Virus record (IMG/VR): IMGVR_UViG_3300000405_000063
Coordinates: 1 to 22,714 of that record
Source: a virus
Strand: one strand, 5' to 3'
Length of the DNA: 22,714 nucleotides
Below the pieces are notes generated by a model that was not told where the DNA came from, ran no database searches, and saw only the letters and a program-made list of their open reading frames with translations. Numbering within the stretch: the stretch's first letter is position 1; each line of letters begins with the position of its first letter. Shown one piece after another: positions 1 to 6,717 of this stretch. The position numbers and the translations under genes were made by a program.

Positions 1-1
1 G

Positions 2-580
2 ATCCTGTTCTTCCGCCGCGCCATGTCCGGGGCGGATCATATCCAGATCAGGGCGCTGACCTCCACGGACGGGGCCGCGTGGACTGATGTGGGGGTGGTG
101 CTTGAGGTGCCTCTCACTGGTGGACGGCTCTCCCCCGCCGTTGTCCGCGAAGGCGTCGGGTCGTGGTCGATGTGGGTTTGGGGCGACAACGAGACCGGCA
201 GTCGCTACACCGCCACCAACCCACTCGGCCCCTGGACCGGGCCAACCTCCCTGACCCTTAACGGTGGTGTGCTCGCAGGGTGGCACGGCGACACCATCAA
301 GCACGACGGGCGCTACCTCATGGCCTACTCGACGCCCGGAAAAGAAGCCTTCCACGCGGCAGTCTCCACGGACGGGATCGCCTTCACCCGGCCCGCCAAT
401 CACGTCCTGATGAGTGCCCGCGCTGGCGACTGGGATACCGCCCTGTACCGGATCTCACTGTCTATCCCTTCCGATGCTGCTGGCGTGGTGGACGTCTGGT
501 ATTCGGCCATTACCCCCGCCACCGAGCACCCGAGATACACGGGCAGTTACACCCGCATCCCGCTATCCGCCTGGACCTAA
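2..580 (+). CDS. Beta-propeller, glycosidase/tail-fibre-like protein, 5' end missing
   Basis: The reading frame is open to the left edge (the codons before the first ATG at 23 are all sense), so this is the C-terminal part of a longer protein, at least 192 residues here. It holds repeated blade-like units: 'STDGAAWTDVG', 'WSMWVWGDNETGSRY', 'KHDGRYLMAYS', 'STDGIAFTR', 'GVVDVWYSA' and a final 'YTRIPLSAW'. These resemble the GH43/GH32-type five-bladed propellers used by bacterial glycosidases and by some phage receptor-binding proteins. No catalytic residue can be assigned from the fragment. A bound or cleaved host polysaccharide is inference. It is strongly GC-rich (43 of 60 bases G or C at 181-240), unlike the next gene. 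It could be a phage tail protein or a bacterial enzyme gene beside an insertion; the fragment does not settle it. Confidence 0.6.
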   Translation: MLFFRRAMSGADHIQIRALTSTDGAAWTDVGVVLEVPLTGGRLSPAVVREGVGSWSMWVWGDNETGSRYTATNPLGPWTGPTSLTLNGGVLAGWHGDTIKHDGRYLMAYSTPGKEAFHAAVSTDGIAFTRPANHVLMSARAGDWDTALYRISLSIPSDAAGVVDVWYSAITPATEHPRYTGSYTRIPLSAWT

Positions 581-623
581 CCCAACGACCGGGCAAGCGC
601 ACATATTGAGGAGTAGTCGGTAC

Positions 624-1535
624 ATGATAAAGAATGCACTGGATCTTACAGGCGCTCCTCAGGGACTCGATAAGGACCATATTCTTATGTATATGTTCCT
701 TACAAGATTCGAAGGAAGCACTAGACAGTCTTATAGCATATATATAAAAAGTTTTTACGAGTGGTCTTGCGCTTATGGAATTTCTATAACAGAAGCAAAA
801 AGAGTGCATCTTCAGTTTTTTGTAGAACAATTAAGAAAAGAGAAAAGCTCTTATACTGTCCACAAGACGGTAGGCGTTTTAAGAAGTTTTTACTCTTTAC
901 TTGAGGCTGACGATATAGTTATAAAAAATCCAGTAGCTCATCTTTCTCTTCCAAAGTTAGATAAAGAAAATATAAAGAGACCTCATCTAAACAGGACTCA
1001 ATTTTGCGATCTACTAGAGTATGCAAAATCAAGAAGCGTTAGAGATGAGCTTATAGTTTTACTTCTTGGAATAATGGGACTCAGGGTAACAGAAATGTGC
1101 AATCTTAATGTTTCAGATACGGAATGCTACATTGATGGATATAGATTGCTTGAGTTTACAGGAAAAGGCGAAAAAAAGGCGAGCCTGCCTATACCGGTGA
1201 TGGTAGGAAGGGTGCTGGAAAAGCATCTTGAAGAAAGTCTAGAAGATGGACCTTTGATACTGAACAAGTTTGGCAATCGCTTTAACAGGTCTGGAGTAAG
1301 TCAATTAGTAAAAAGAATGACACTTGAGGCTGGAGTTCCCTCAGTCACCTCTCACGCCTTAAGAAGATCTATGGTAACAAACTCTCTTAACGCAGGCGCA
1401 GATATTAGAGAAGTTCAAAAAGCCGCAAGGCATTCTGATATAAGAACAACATCAAGAATTTACGATCAGGGAACCACTTCCCATGACAGCAGTTCACTCA
1501 ACGTTCTCGCAGGGTTCATATCAGGAGCGATATGA
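624..1535 (+). CDS. Tyrosine recombinase/integrase (XerC/D size)
   Basis: A 303-residue site-specific recombinase. I chose the ATG at 624 because GAGGAG (608-613) precedes it by 10 bases; the frame is open further upstream but overlaps the previous gene. The N-terminal half (about 20-110) looks like the SAM-like core-binding domain. The C-terminal half has the full catalytic set: R154 in GLRVTEM, K181 in FTGKGEK, H244 and R247 in SHALR, H270 in ARHSD, and the nucleophile Y280 in RIYDQ. There is no extra arm-binding domain like lambda Int. Family role: strand exchange through a 3'-phosphotyrosine, for integration/excision or multimer resolution. It is AT-rich (20 of 60 bases G or C at 721-780) with many AGA and ATA codons. 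Its position directly before head genes is unusual. It overlaps the next gene by ATGA. Whether it integrates the phage or resolves dimers cannot be read here. Confidence 0.9.
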   Translation: MIKNALDLTGAPQGLDKDHILMYMFLTRFEGSTRQSYSIYIKSFYEWSCAYGISITEAKRVHLQFFVEQLRKEKSSYTVHKTVGVLRSFYSLLEADDIVIKNPVAHLSLPKLDKENIKRPHLNRTQFCDLLEYAKSRSVRDELIVLLLGIMGLRVTEMCNLNVSDTECYIDGYRLLEFTGKGEKKASLPIPVMVGRVLEKHLEESLEDGPLILNKFGNRFNRSGVSQLVKRMTLEAGVPSVTSHALRRSMVTNSLNAGADIREVQKAARHSDIRTTSRIYDQGTTSHDSSSLNVLAGFISGAI

Positions 1536-1822
1536 GTAGAAGGCGAGAAAAGGAGCTTCGATGCTTCTGTAAGCAGATCCCTCTCCTGGCTACCTACGGA
1601 GTAGACGGCAAGGGAAAGCTCTTTGTTCACGTAAAAGTATACAAGGGCAAGAGAATTTATCACGAGTCTGTTCTCATGAATGGCATAGTTAAGATCAGAT
1701 GTCGAAACTGTTTAAGATGGCACAGGGTCAACATTGTTGGAACTAAAGCTGAGCTTCTTGCAACAAGAGTTCCAGAGACGCTACCTCGTGATAGCCCCGA
1801 CGTGGTGCTGGACGCGCCGTAG
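1532..1822 (+). CDS. Small Com-like zinc-ribbon protein
   Basis: A 96-residue basic protein whose ATG overlaps the recombinase stop (ATGA), with GGAG at 1523-1526 as ribosome site, so it is translationally coupled. It has two cysteine pairs, C11-x-C13 near the N-terminus and C57-x2-C60 in 'KIRCRNCLRWHRV', a pattern expected to bind one zinc. Between them is a basic beta-rich stretch (VHVKVYKGKRIYHE). The layout recalls Mu Com, a zinc finger that activates translation of the following gene (mom) by opening an mRNA hairpin, but with a longer loop between the pairs. Nucleic-acid binding is likely; the target is unknown. The gene just downstream lacks a visible ribosome site, which would suit a translational activator, but that link is speculation. 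Confidence 0.65.
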   Translation: MSRRREKELRCFCKQIPLLATYGVDGKGKLFVHVKVYKGKRIYHESVLMNGIVKIRCRNCLRWHRVNIVGTKAELLATRVPETLPRDSPDVVLDAP

Positions 1823-1845
1823 TTTGTGTATGTAAAGTCCTCTTT

Positions 1846-3165
1846 ATGACGCGACTCGAACTCTTGACCTTCTCGATGAGAGAGGATGCACCCAAGGCTG
1901 GTGACGATTGGTTTAAGATCGTTAACAAGAAGGGCGAGCCAGCCAAGGTCTACATCTACGACGAGATTGGATACTGGGGAACGAGCGCAAAAGAATTCGC
2001 GGCCCAGTTTGACGATATCGAAGGTAAAGAGATTCACCTTCACATCAACTCGCCTGGTGGGTCGGTTTTCGACGGACTTGCTATCTCGGCAGCGATCAAG
2101 GATCATAAGGCAACCGTTACTGGCAAGGTTGATGGCATGGCAGCTTCTGCTGCATCCTTCATCCTTCAGGCCTGCAATAGCCGAGAGATCGGTCGTAACG
2201 CACAGGTAATGATTCACGACGCTACCGCTTACGCAGGTGGCAACGCCCTGCAGATGCGCAAGGCGGCAGACTTGCTAGACCGCGTTAGCGATAACATCGC
2301 TGATATATACGCGGTACGATCCGGCCAGCTCGACAAGGCTGGATGGCGCAAGATCATGGTGAAAGGTGACACCTGGTACGATGGTAACGAGGCACTTGCA
2401 GTTGGTCTCGTTGACACCGTTATCGACAATCCCGAAGAGGAAGATGAAGAGGTGCCCGACAACTCGTGGACCAAAGAGGAAATCGACGCATTTCTCATCA
2501 TGCCTGCTGCCCAACTGGCCAAGGACGCGCAGCGTTCGGTCATTACCAACCGAGTCGAGGAGGCTCCTAATATGGGTGACATGCCCAGCACAAAGACCCC
2601 GCCCGCCGTTCCGCAGCCCCCGGCTCAGCCAGAGGCAGTTGCACCGGTCGCGCCAGTCAAGCCCGAAGTAGCAACTTCACCAGAGGCTGTTCTTGCACCC
2701 AGTACTCCACTCACGCTGGTTATGAACGGAGCGACTGTCACTGACATCTCTGCTATTCAGAACCACATCAACGGCCTCGAGACCTTTAAGAAAGAGACTA
2801 TCGAGGGAGGGCGCAAGTCCTTCGTCAACAGCCTCGCAGAAGGTCCCAGCCCCAAGATCGCAGCCACGCAGATCACGGACATGGAAGAGTTCGCGCTCTC
2901 CCTCTCTAACGAGCAGTTCGCAAAGTGGAAGGCTTCGATGGAAGCCGCCCCCTCCGCGACTCTCCTCGGAAAGCATGGCGCAACCCCAGGCGACAAGTCC
3001 GCTCCCGAGAACGGCGTCGAGTCTGAAATCGGCGCCGAGATCGCAACCTTGGAGGGGATCGTTCAGTCGCACCGCGACTCCGGTTCCAGCCAGGAGCAGA
3101 TCGAAGCCAAGGAATCCTGGAAGAAGCTCCAGGCCCTGATCGCCCAGCAGTCCAGCGCCAGCTGA
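1846..3165 (+). CDS. ClpP-like (S14) prohead protease with C-terminal scaffold-like region
   Basis: Head maturation protease of 439 residues (429 if ATG 1876 is the start). Neither start has a Shine-Dalgarno sequence; homologues commonly begin near 'WFKIVNKKG', so 1876 is plausible. Residues 20-195 form a ClpP-type fold: oxyanion segment 'NSPGGSVFDG' (68-77), nucleophile S101 in GMAASAASF, H124 in VMIHDA, and D175 in KGDTWYDGNEA, followed by the typical 'GLVDTVID'. A very acidic stretch (about 196-215) follows, then a Pro/Ala linker (about 249-293), then a charged helical C-terminal region (about 300-439) with a scaffold-like composition. In this family the protease cuts scaffold and itself inside the procapsid before DNA packaging. 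An internal start at 2572 (listed separately) would give the scaffold alone. The gene lies directly before the decoration and capsid genes, as lambda C and Nu3 do. Confidence 0.92.
   Translation: MTRLELLTFSMREDAPKAGDDWFKIVNKKGEPAKVYIYDEIGYWGTSAKEFAAQFDDIEGKEIHLHINSPGGSVFDGLAISAAIKDHKATVTGKVDGMAASAASFILQACNSREIGRNAQVMIHDATAYAGGNALQMRKAADLLDRVSDNIADIYAVRSGQLDKAGWRKIMVKGDTWYDGNEALAVGLVDTVIDNPEEEDEEVPDNSWTKEEIDAFLIMPAAQLAKDAQRSVITNRVEEAPNMGDMPSTKTPPAVPQPPAQPEAVAPVAPVKPEVATSPEAVLAPSTPLTLVMNGATVTDISAIQNHINGLETFKKETIEGGRKSFVNSLAEGPSPKIAATQITDMEEFALSLSNEQFAKWKASMEAAPSATLLGKHGATPGDKSAPENGVESEIGAEIATLEGIVQSHRDSGSSQEQIEAKESWKKLQALIAQQSSAS
2557..2563 (+). promoter_or_regulatory. Internal Shine-Dalgarno site for nested scaffold
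   Basis: GAGGAGG, 8 bases before ATG 2572, lies inside the protease reading frame. The long form has no comparable site at either of its possible starts, so scaffold could be made in large excess over protease, as assembly requires. Confidence 0.55.
2572..3165 (+). CDS. Nested in-frame capsid scaffold (Nu3-like)
   Basis: Inside the protease gene, in the same frame, ATG 2572 (Met243 of the long form) follows GAGGAGG at 2557-2563 with an 8-base gap, the strongest ribosome site in the whole protease gene. It would yield a 197-residue protein made only of the Pro/Ala linker and the helical C-terminal region. In lambda, Nu3 scaffold is made in just this way from within gene C, and the protease later removes both. 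The start falls at the boundary between the protease domain and the scaffold-like part, which supports function. The product is inferred; only the ribosome site and frame are seen. Confidence 0.55.
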   Translation: MGDMPSTKTPPAVPQPPAQPEAVAPVAPVKPEVATSPEAVLAPSTPLTLVMNGATVTDISAIQNHINGLETFKKETIEGGRKSFVNSLAEGPSPKIAATQITDMEEFALSLSNEQFAKWKASMEAAPSATLLGKHGATPGDKSAPENGVESEIGAEIATLEGIVQSHRDSGSSQEQIEAKESWKKLQALIAQQSSAS

Positions 3166-3208
3166 TTCTGTTCAACAAACCTAAGACTGAAGAAGGGACG
3201 AGGACACC

Positions 3209-3676
3209 ATGACTGGTGCTTCTTTCAATAAGGGTGGGGGACAGCGCGCTCCGTTCGGTACCAACGAGTACCTGCGGAGCACTGACCCAAAGCCCGTCAA
3301 GGAGAGCTACACGTTCTCTGCGGCGAGTCTGCCCGAAGAGACCATCGACGGAGTGGCCCAGAAGATGCTTCTTCCGGGCACTGCTCTGGCAAGTATTATT
3401 TCAGGACCCGAGGCGGGTAAGGTTGGAGTTTACTCCACCGACACCGTTGGTGTCACTGACGGTCGATCTGCCGCAGAGAACATCGTCGGCATCAATGACA
3501 CCTGGCTGCCCTGGCAGCTGATGGAGCATGACTCCAACGTTGCCGCTACGACTGACGCGAAGTGCGTTCAGTCATGGTGCTTCGAATACAATGCAGCCGG
3601 CGACCGAGTCGTTCTGTCCAACACTACTGCGGACGCGATGCGTGGGACAAAGTCCCTCGACATCAAGTTCTCGTAA
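3209..3676 (+). CDS. Head decoration protein
   Basis: A 155-residue protein between the scaffold and major capsid genes, the place of lambda D. The ATG at 3209 has GAGGA at 3200-3204. The N-terminus is Gly-rich and flexible ('GASFNKGGGQRAPFG'); the rest is beta-rich with motifs usual in decoration proteins: 'LPGTALASIISGPEAGKVGVY', 'NIVGINDTWLPWQL' and 'VVLSNTTADAMRG'. Members bind at the capsid's local three-fold axes after expansion and stabilise the shell against DNA pressure. Codons are GC-ending, as in the capsid gene, which fits high expression. No direct sequence identity to lambda D is claimed; the call rests on position, size and composition. Confidence 0.75.
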   Translation: MTGASFNKGGGQRAPFGTNEYLRSTDPKPVKESYTFSAASLPEETIDGVAQKMLLPGTALASIISGPEAGKVGVYSTDTVGVTDGRSAAENIVGINDTWLPWQLMEHDSNVAATTDAKCVQSWCFEYNAAGDRVVLSNTTADAMRGTKSLDIKFS

Positions 3677-3689
3677 GGAGATTAATAAT

Positions 3690-4946
3690 ATGTCGCAGAG
3701 TGCCCTCGAAGCCGCTCTCGGAACGCTCCAGGCAGCTGGTGTTGACCTGAGTTCGCTCATGAACGCCTCGCCTATCGGCCAGGACAGGCTCGTCCGCAAG
3801 GAGGTGTCCCTTGGTTCGATTCGCGAGATCGACCCGCCCCAGGAGCACATCGCTGACTCCATCTCTCCGTGGAAGGATGTCGGCGCTGATGATGTCATCT
3901 TCGACTACCTGACGGTTCAGACCGACGGTCTGGCACCGGCTCGCGCCGAGGATGCTGAGGCCGAACTGGCCCAGAAGGACGACACCATCGCCGGTCAGGG
4001 TCGCGCCAGCGTGATCGACTGGTCCCTCAAGGACCACTACGACGCGTCGGACGTGAAGAACTACAAGGACTTGCAGCGCATTGCTGAAGCCCTTCGTGGT
4101 GGATCGCTGCCGCTTCTTACTTCGAATCTCTTGCAGGACTGGAACAGCAAGGTCGCTCGTGACCGTGTTCTCCGTCGCCGCAAGCTGGATAACCGACGTG
4201 AGCAGCTTGTTATCGACTCGATGTCTGAGGGCGAGGTGTCCTACAATGACGGAAAGATCAAGTTCAACGTTCCGTGGGGTCGCCCTGCCAATCAGTCTGC
4301 TGGCAACGCCGCGAACAACCTTCCCAAGGCTGGCGTGACCGCTGGCGTCTGGGATATGTCGAACACTGACGTTATGGACCCAATTCGTTTCTTCAACGAG
4401 ATCAACGACTGGTTCTTCGACACCTACGGGATTCGTCTCAAGCGAGCCACAGGTTCCAAGTCGGTTTTCAACGCATTCTGGCTGGCACAGAAGTTCAGCC
4501 AGCGCGCTGGCCTCGGTGCAACCTACGATGGCGCTGGCGTAGCGGGTGCCCCCGACCTGCTGTACGCAACTGCAGGATGGTCACCGAACGCGGCTCGCGC
4601 CGTTGTCGAGCAGAGTACTGGCATCGAGCTGCGTGAGTACGACTCGGTTTACCGGACTCGTCCGCAGGGAAGTAACACGGTCACTTCGACCCGATTCCTG
4701 CCCAAGACGCGTCTGTTCTTCGAGCCTGACCCGGCTACGATCTCGGACATCACGCTCACCGAGATCGGCTTCAGCAAGACGCTCAGCTCCCCTCACGTCG
4801 AGGGTAACTGGACGCCGGGTTATTATGAGTGGGAAAAGACCACTACTGACCCCTGGGGCCAGGACGTGGGTAACGGGGTCAAGATGTTCCCAGTATTCCC
4901 GCACATGGAGTACACCTACGCGGTTGACGTCATTCTTCCGGCCTGA
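3690..4946 (+). CDS. Major capsid protein (lambda E type, HK97 fold)
   Basis: 418 residues from ATG 3690, chosen because AAGGAG (3675-3680) sits 9 bases before it; the frame is open upstream but has no comparable site. Features of the lambda gpE family: an N-terminal helix with 'REIDPPQEHIADSISPWKDVGADDVIFDYL', a long charged helix 'ALRGGSLPLLTSNLLQDWNSKVARDRVLRRRKLDNRRE', a 'DPIRFFNEINDWFFDTYGIRLKRA' segment, and a C-terminal beta-domain ending 'PHMEYTYAVDVILPA'. It forms the hexamers and pentamers of the head. Strongly C/G-ending codon use sets it apart from the tail-tip genes. Length is slightly above lambda E (341 residues). Confidence 0.88.
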   Translation: MSQSALEAALGTLQAAGVDLSSLMNASPIGQDRLVRKEVSLGSIREIDPPQEHIADSISPWKDVGADDVIFDYLTVQTDGLAPARAEDAEAELAQKDDTIAGQGRASVIDWSLKDHYDASDVKNYKDLQRIAEALRGGSLPLLTSNLLQDWNSKVARDRVLRRRKLDNRREQLVIDSMSEGEVSYNDGKIKFNVPWGRPANQSAGNAANNLPKAGVTAGVWDMSNTDVMDPIRFFNEINDWFFDTYGIRLKRATGSKSVFNAFWLAQKFSQRAGLGATYDGAGVAGAPDLLYATAGWSPNAARAVVEQSTGIELREYDSVYRTRPQGSNTVTSTRFLPKTRLFFEPDPATISDITLTEIGFSKTLSSPHVEGNWTPGYYEWEKTTTDPWGQDVGNGVKMFPVFPHMEYTYAVDVILPA

Positions 4947-4981
4947 TCCAACACCATTAAAGAACCAGGAAAGGAGTAGCC

Positions 4982-5347
4982 ATGGGTAAGCCCAGCTACA
5001 GCAAGCCACCGACCCAGGCCTTTGCCGAGATGGTGGAGGCCGAGGATTACGTTCCTAGCACCGTTGTCGGTCAGGCTGACGATAAGGAACTTAGCGAGGA
5101 CGGTTACGTTAACGTCAGCGCTGAGTACCGCAATTACGCCAACGCGACCGACAAGCCGCGTAACGGCGACGAGGGCGCTGAGTCGGACATTGAGGATCGC
5201 CAGCTCGCTGACGACGTTGATCCCGACAAGGGAGCCACCCCTGAAGTGCCCGAAGATGCAGAAGAGGACGAGGAGAACGACGAGGACGAGGAGAACGACG
5301 AGGACGAGGAATCGGACTCTAACCCGTTCTCCACTCCGCTGCCCTGA
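4982..5347 (+). CDS. Small acidic protein between capsid and connector
   Basis: 121 residues, with AAGGAG shortly before ATG 4982. The first 60 residues are mixed ('MGKPSYSKPPTQAFAEMVEAEDY'); the rest is dominated by Asp and Glu with a six-residue repeat (EDEEND) coded by three 18-base units at 5264-5317. I do not recognise a family. Its place just after the capsid gene is that of lambda FI, an acidic packaging helper that promotes terminase-prohead docking; a similar role or a DNA-mimic role is possible, but this rests only on position and charge. Confidence 0.75.
   Translation: MGKPSYSKPPTQAFAEMVEAEDYVPSTVVGQADDKELSEDGYVNVSAEYRNYANATDKPRNGDEGAESDIEDRQLADDVDPDKGATPEVPEDAEEDEENDEDEENDEDEESDSNPFSTPLP
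5264..5317 (+). repeat. 18-base coding repeat, three units (EDEEND)
   Basis: Units at 5264-5281, 5282-5299 and 5300-5317; the first two are identical (GAGGACGAGGAGAACGAC), the third ends with altered bases (EDEESD). They encode the acidic tail of the small protein. Confidence 0.85.
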
Positions 5348-5363
5348 TTTACAGGAGTAAAAG

Positions 5364-5909
5364 ATGACTGTCCCCGTTCCTGAGCCTATTGTTGAAAGCG
5401 CGTACTGCGCTATTGGCGACCTCAGGACCGGGGACATTCGTCTGCCTGGTTATATTGATCCAGCGCAGCGCGTCGTGGGTGCTGCGGAAGAAATTGATAT
5501 AGCCATTGGTCACATATACAAGACCCCAGTAACTTTTCCAGACCCAGTCCCGCTAGAGTCGCGCCCTTCAGTTCTCATGCTAAAGAAAGTAAACTGGCTC
5601 ATTGCCAGCGGTCGCATAATCCTCGATATGGCGGCTGCTGGGGAGAATGTAAACCAGCACGCTTACGGTATGGGAATGCTCAAAGAGGGCCTTGCTATGC
5701 TCAAGGTCATCGCTTCAGGAGAAACTCAGCTTGTAAAAGCAATCAAGCTTGATCTGGAGCCTGGACAGTTAGACTACACTGGACCTGTTATTCACAATGA
5801 GGACCCATCAAGTCTTGTTGAGGCTTTTTATACAGGCTCACTCCCAATGCCTTACGGAGTGAGCCCAGGACGTACCAAGACCATTTATGGTGACGGACCC
5901 CCAGCGTGA
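5364..5909 (+). CDS. Head-tail connector protein (adaptor)
   Basis: 181 residues; AGGAG precedes ATG 5364. A mostly helical N-terminal two-thirds ('YCAIGDLRTGDIRLPGYIDPAQRVVGAAEEIDIAIGHIYKTP', 'MLKKVNWLIASGRIILDMA') is what one expects of an adaptor ring (HK97 gp6/SPP1 gp15 class) that docks under the portal: N-terminal 'I.P..A...L..AE.I.....' helices and a hydrophobic central helix. It follows the capsid gene and precedes neck and tail-terminator genes, the usual slot. From here on codons become more mixed (ATA, AGA appear). Adaptor is the best call; other neck proteins remain possible. Confidence 0.7.
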   Translation: MTVPVPEPIVESAYCAIGDLRTGDIRLPGYIDPAQRVVGAAEEIDIAIGHIYKTPVTFPDPVPLESRPSVLMLKKVNWLIASGRIILDMAAAGENVNQHAYGMGMLKEGLAMLKVIASGETQLVKAIKLDLEPGQLDYTGPVIHNEDPSSLVEAFYTGSLPMPYGVSPGRTKTIYGDGPPA

Positions 5910-5915
5910 TTCTGT

Positions 5916-6071
5916 ATGAGTGAGAACTATTATCCAGAAGGTTACGTTTACATTGACACAAAGAATAACGAGAAGTATGTAAGAAGTTGCGGCGAAGGTG
6001 GCAACCATTATCCACGTCCCCATGTTCGCCCGGTCGGTGACTTTGCGCCGGTCGTTCGCCGCCCTCATTAA
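5916..6071 (+). CDS. Small ORF, first half of a frame-conflicted connector-region gene
   Basis: A 51-residue frame beginning with ATG 5916, six bases after the connector stop and in the same frame as it, with no Shine-Dalgarno; translation could restart after the connector. It reads 'MSENYYPEGYVYIDTKNNEK' then a Pro/His-rich end. A second open frame, shifted by +1, overlaps from 5983 and carries on to 6177 with a convincing C-terminus. The two may be one head-closure gene broken by a base change, a programmed shift, or two small overlapping genes. No family recognised. Confidence 0.4.
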   Translation: MSENYYPEGYVYIDTKNNEKYVRSCGEGGNHYPRPHVRPVGDFAPVVRRPH

Positions 6072-6177
6072 CCACCAGCCGAAGTCGTTCCTGTTCCTCG
6101 AAGCTCGTCTACTACCTCGTGGCGAAGGTGGAGTCATCAACAACGTCTTCCGTTCAATCTTTATTTTTGACGACTAG
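5998..6177 (+). CDS. Small head-closure-position ORF, second half of the frame-conflicted gene
   Basis: Frame open from 5983 to the TAG at 6175-6177. The first possible start is GTG 5998 (59 residues), next ATG 6022 (51 residues); neither has a good ribosome site. The product reads 'ATIIHVPMFARSVTLRRSFA' and ends in 'NNVFRSIFIFDD', with codon choice like its neighbours, so this part looks truly coding. It lies where a head-closure or stopper gene is expected, between connector and neck, but is shorter than the usual 100 or so residues, which suggests its N-terminus is in the 5916 frame. Confidence 0.45.
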   Translation: MATIIHVPMFARSVTLRRSFAALINHQPKSFLFLEARLLPRGEGGVINNVFRSIFIFDD

Positions 6178-6189
6178 GAGGTTCGCACA

Positions 6190-6717
6190 ATGGCTGGACC
6201 AACGGGGTTCATAAACTTTGACATAGTTGGAAACAGGGCTGGCGTTCAAAAGATGCTTCTTCATCTTGACTCTTCTTTGTCTCCTGTAGGAATGTATGCC
6301 TTCATGCATGGAGCTGTGCAGCCGTGGCTCGTAGAGAGGGCCGAGCAGCGGTTCGCTGGGGAAGGTGACGACGCAGTTGGCAAGTGGGCTCCACTAATGC
6401 AGTCAACAATCATGTATCGCGAGAGTGCAGGATTCGGTGGGCCGCGTCCTATAAACAAACGAACCGGAGAGCTTGAGGCTTACATTACCGGAGGTGGGGC
6501 TGATGTCACTTCCTTGAATGGAGCATCTGTTCTTACGTTCCCAGACCCAAAGACGAAAATGTCTTACGGTCTAAACAAAAAGGTAGAGACTGCTCAGGTC
6601 GGAAGATCGAAAAATCCTAGTACAGTAAAGCGTCCCGTCCTTGGGCTTGGAGAAAAAGATCTAGCAGCCATTATGACAAGGCTTGCTTTTCACGTTCAGG
6701 GATGGAAGTCAAAATGA
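6190..6717 (+). CDS. Neck/tail completion protein (Mu gpG-like virion morphogenesis)
   Basis: 175 residues; AGGAG at 6176-6180 is 9 bases before ATG 6190. Motifs match the virion-morphogenesis/tail-completion family: 'AEQRFAGEGDDAVGKWAPL', then 'INKRTGELEAYITGG' (residues about 93-107), 'MSYGLNK' and the C-terminal 'KRPVLGLGEKDLAAIMTRL'. In Mu-like and many siphophages such proteins close the head-tail joint or finish the tail's head-proximal end. Its position between connector and tail terminator agrees. Overlaps the next gene's start by ATGA. Confidence 0.75.
   Translation: MAGPTGFINFDIVGNRAGVQKMLLHLDSSLSPVGMYAFMHGAVQPWLVERAEQRFAGEGDDAVGKWAPLMQSTIMYRESAGFGGPRPINKRTGELEAYITGGGADVTSLNGASVLTFPDPKTKMSYGLNKKVETAQVGRSKNPSTVKRPVLGLGEKDLAAIMTRLAFHVQGWKSK

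Noticed and set aside
414-623. Longer recombinase starting at 414
   Set aside because: The extra N-terminus overlaps the upstream gene in another frame, has no ribosome site and is Pro/Arg-rich out-of-frame translation; ATG 624 has GAGGAG.
1846-1875. Complete tRNA gene on the minus strand
   Set aside because: Only a T-loop-like stretch is present; acceptor, D and anticodon stems do not form.
3528-3689. Longer capsid protein starting at 3528
   Set aside because: The extra segment overlaps the decoration gene and lacks a ribosome site; AAGGAG fixes ATG 3690.
5788-6143. Open frames on the minus strand opposite the connector region
   Set aside because: They lack ribosome sites, run against a wholly + strand operon, and overlap better-supported + strand frames.
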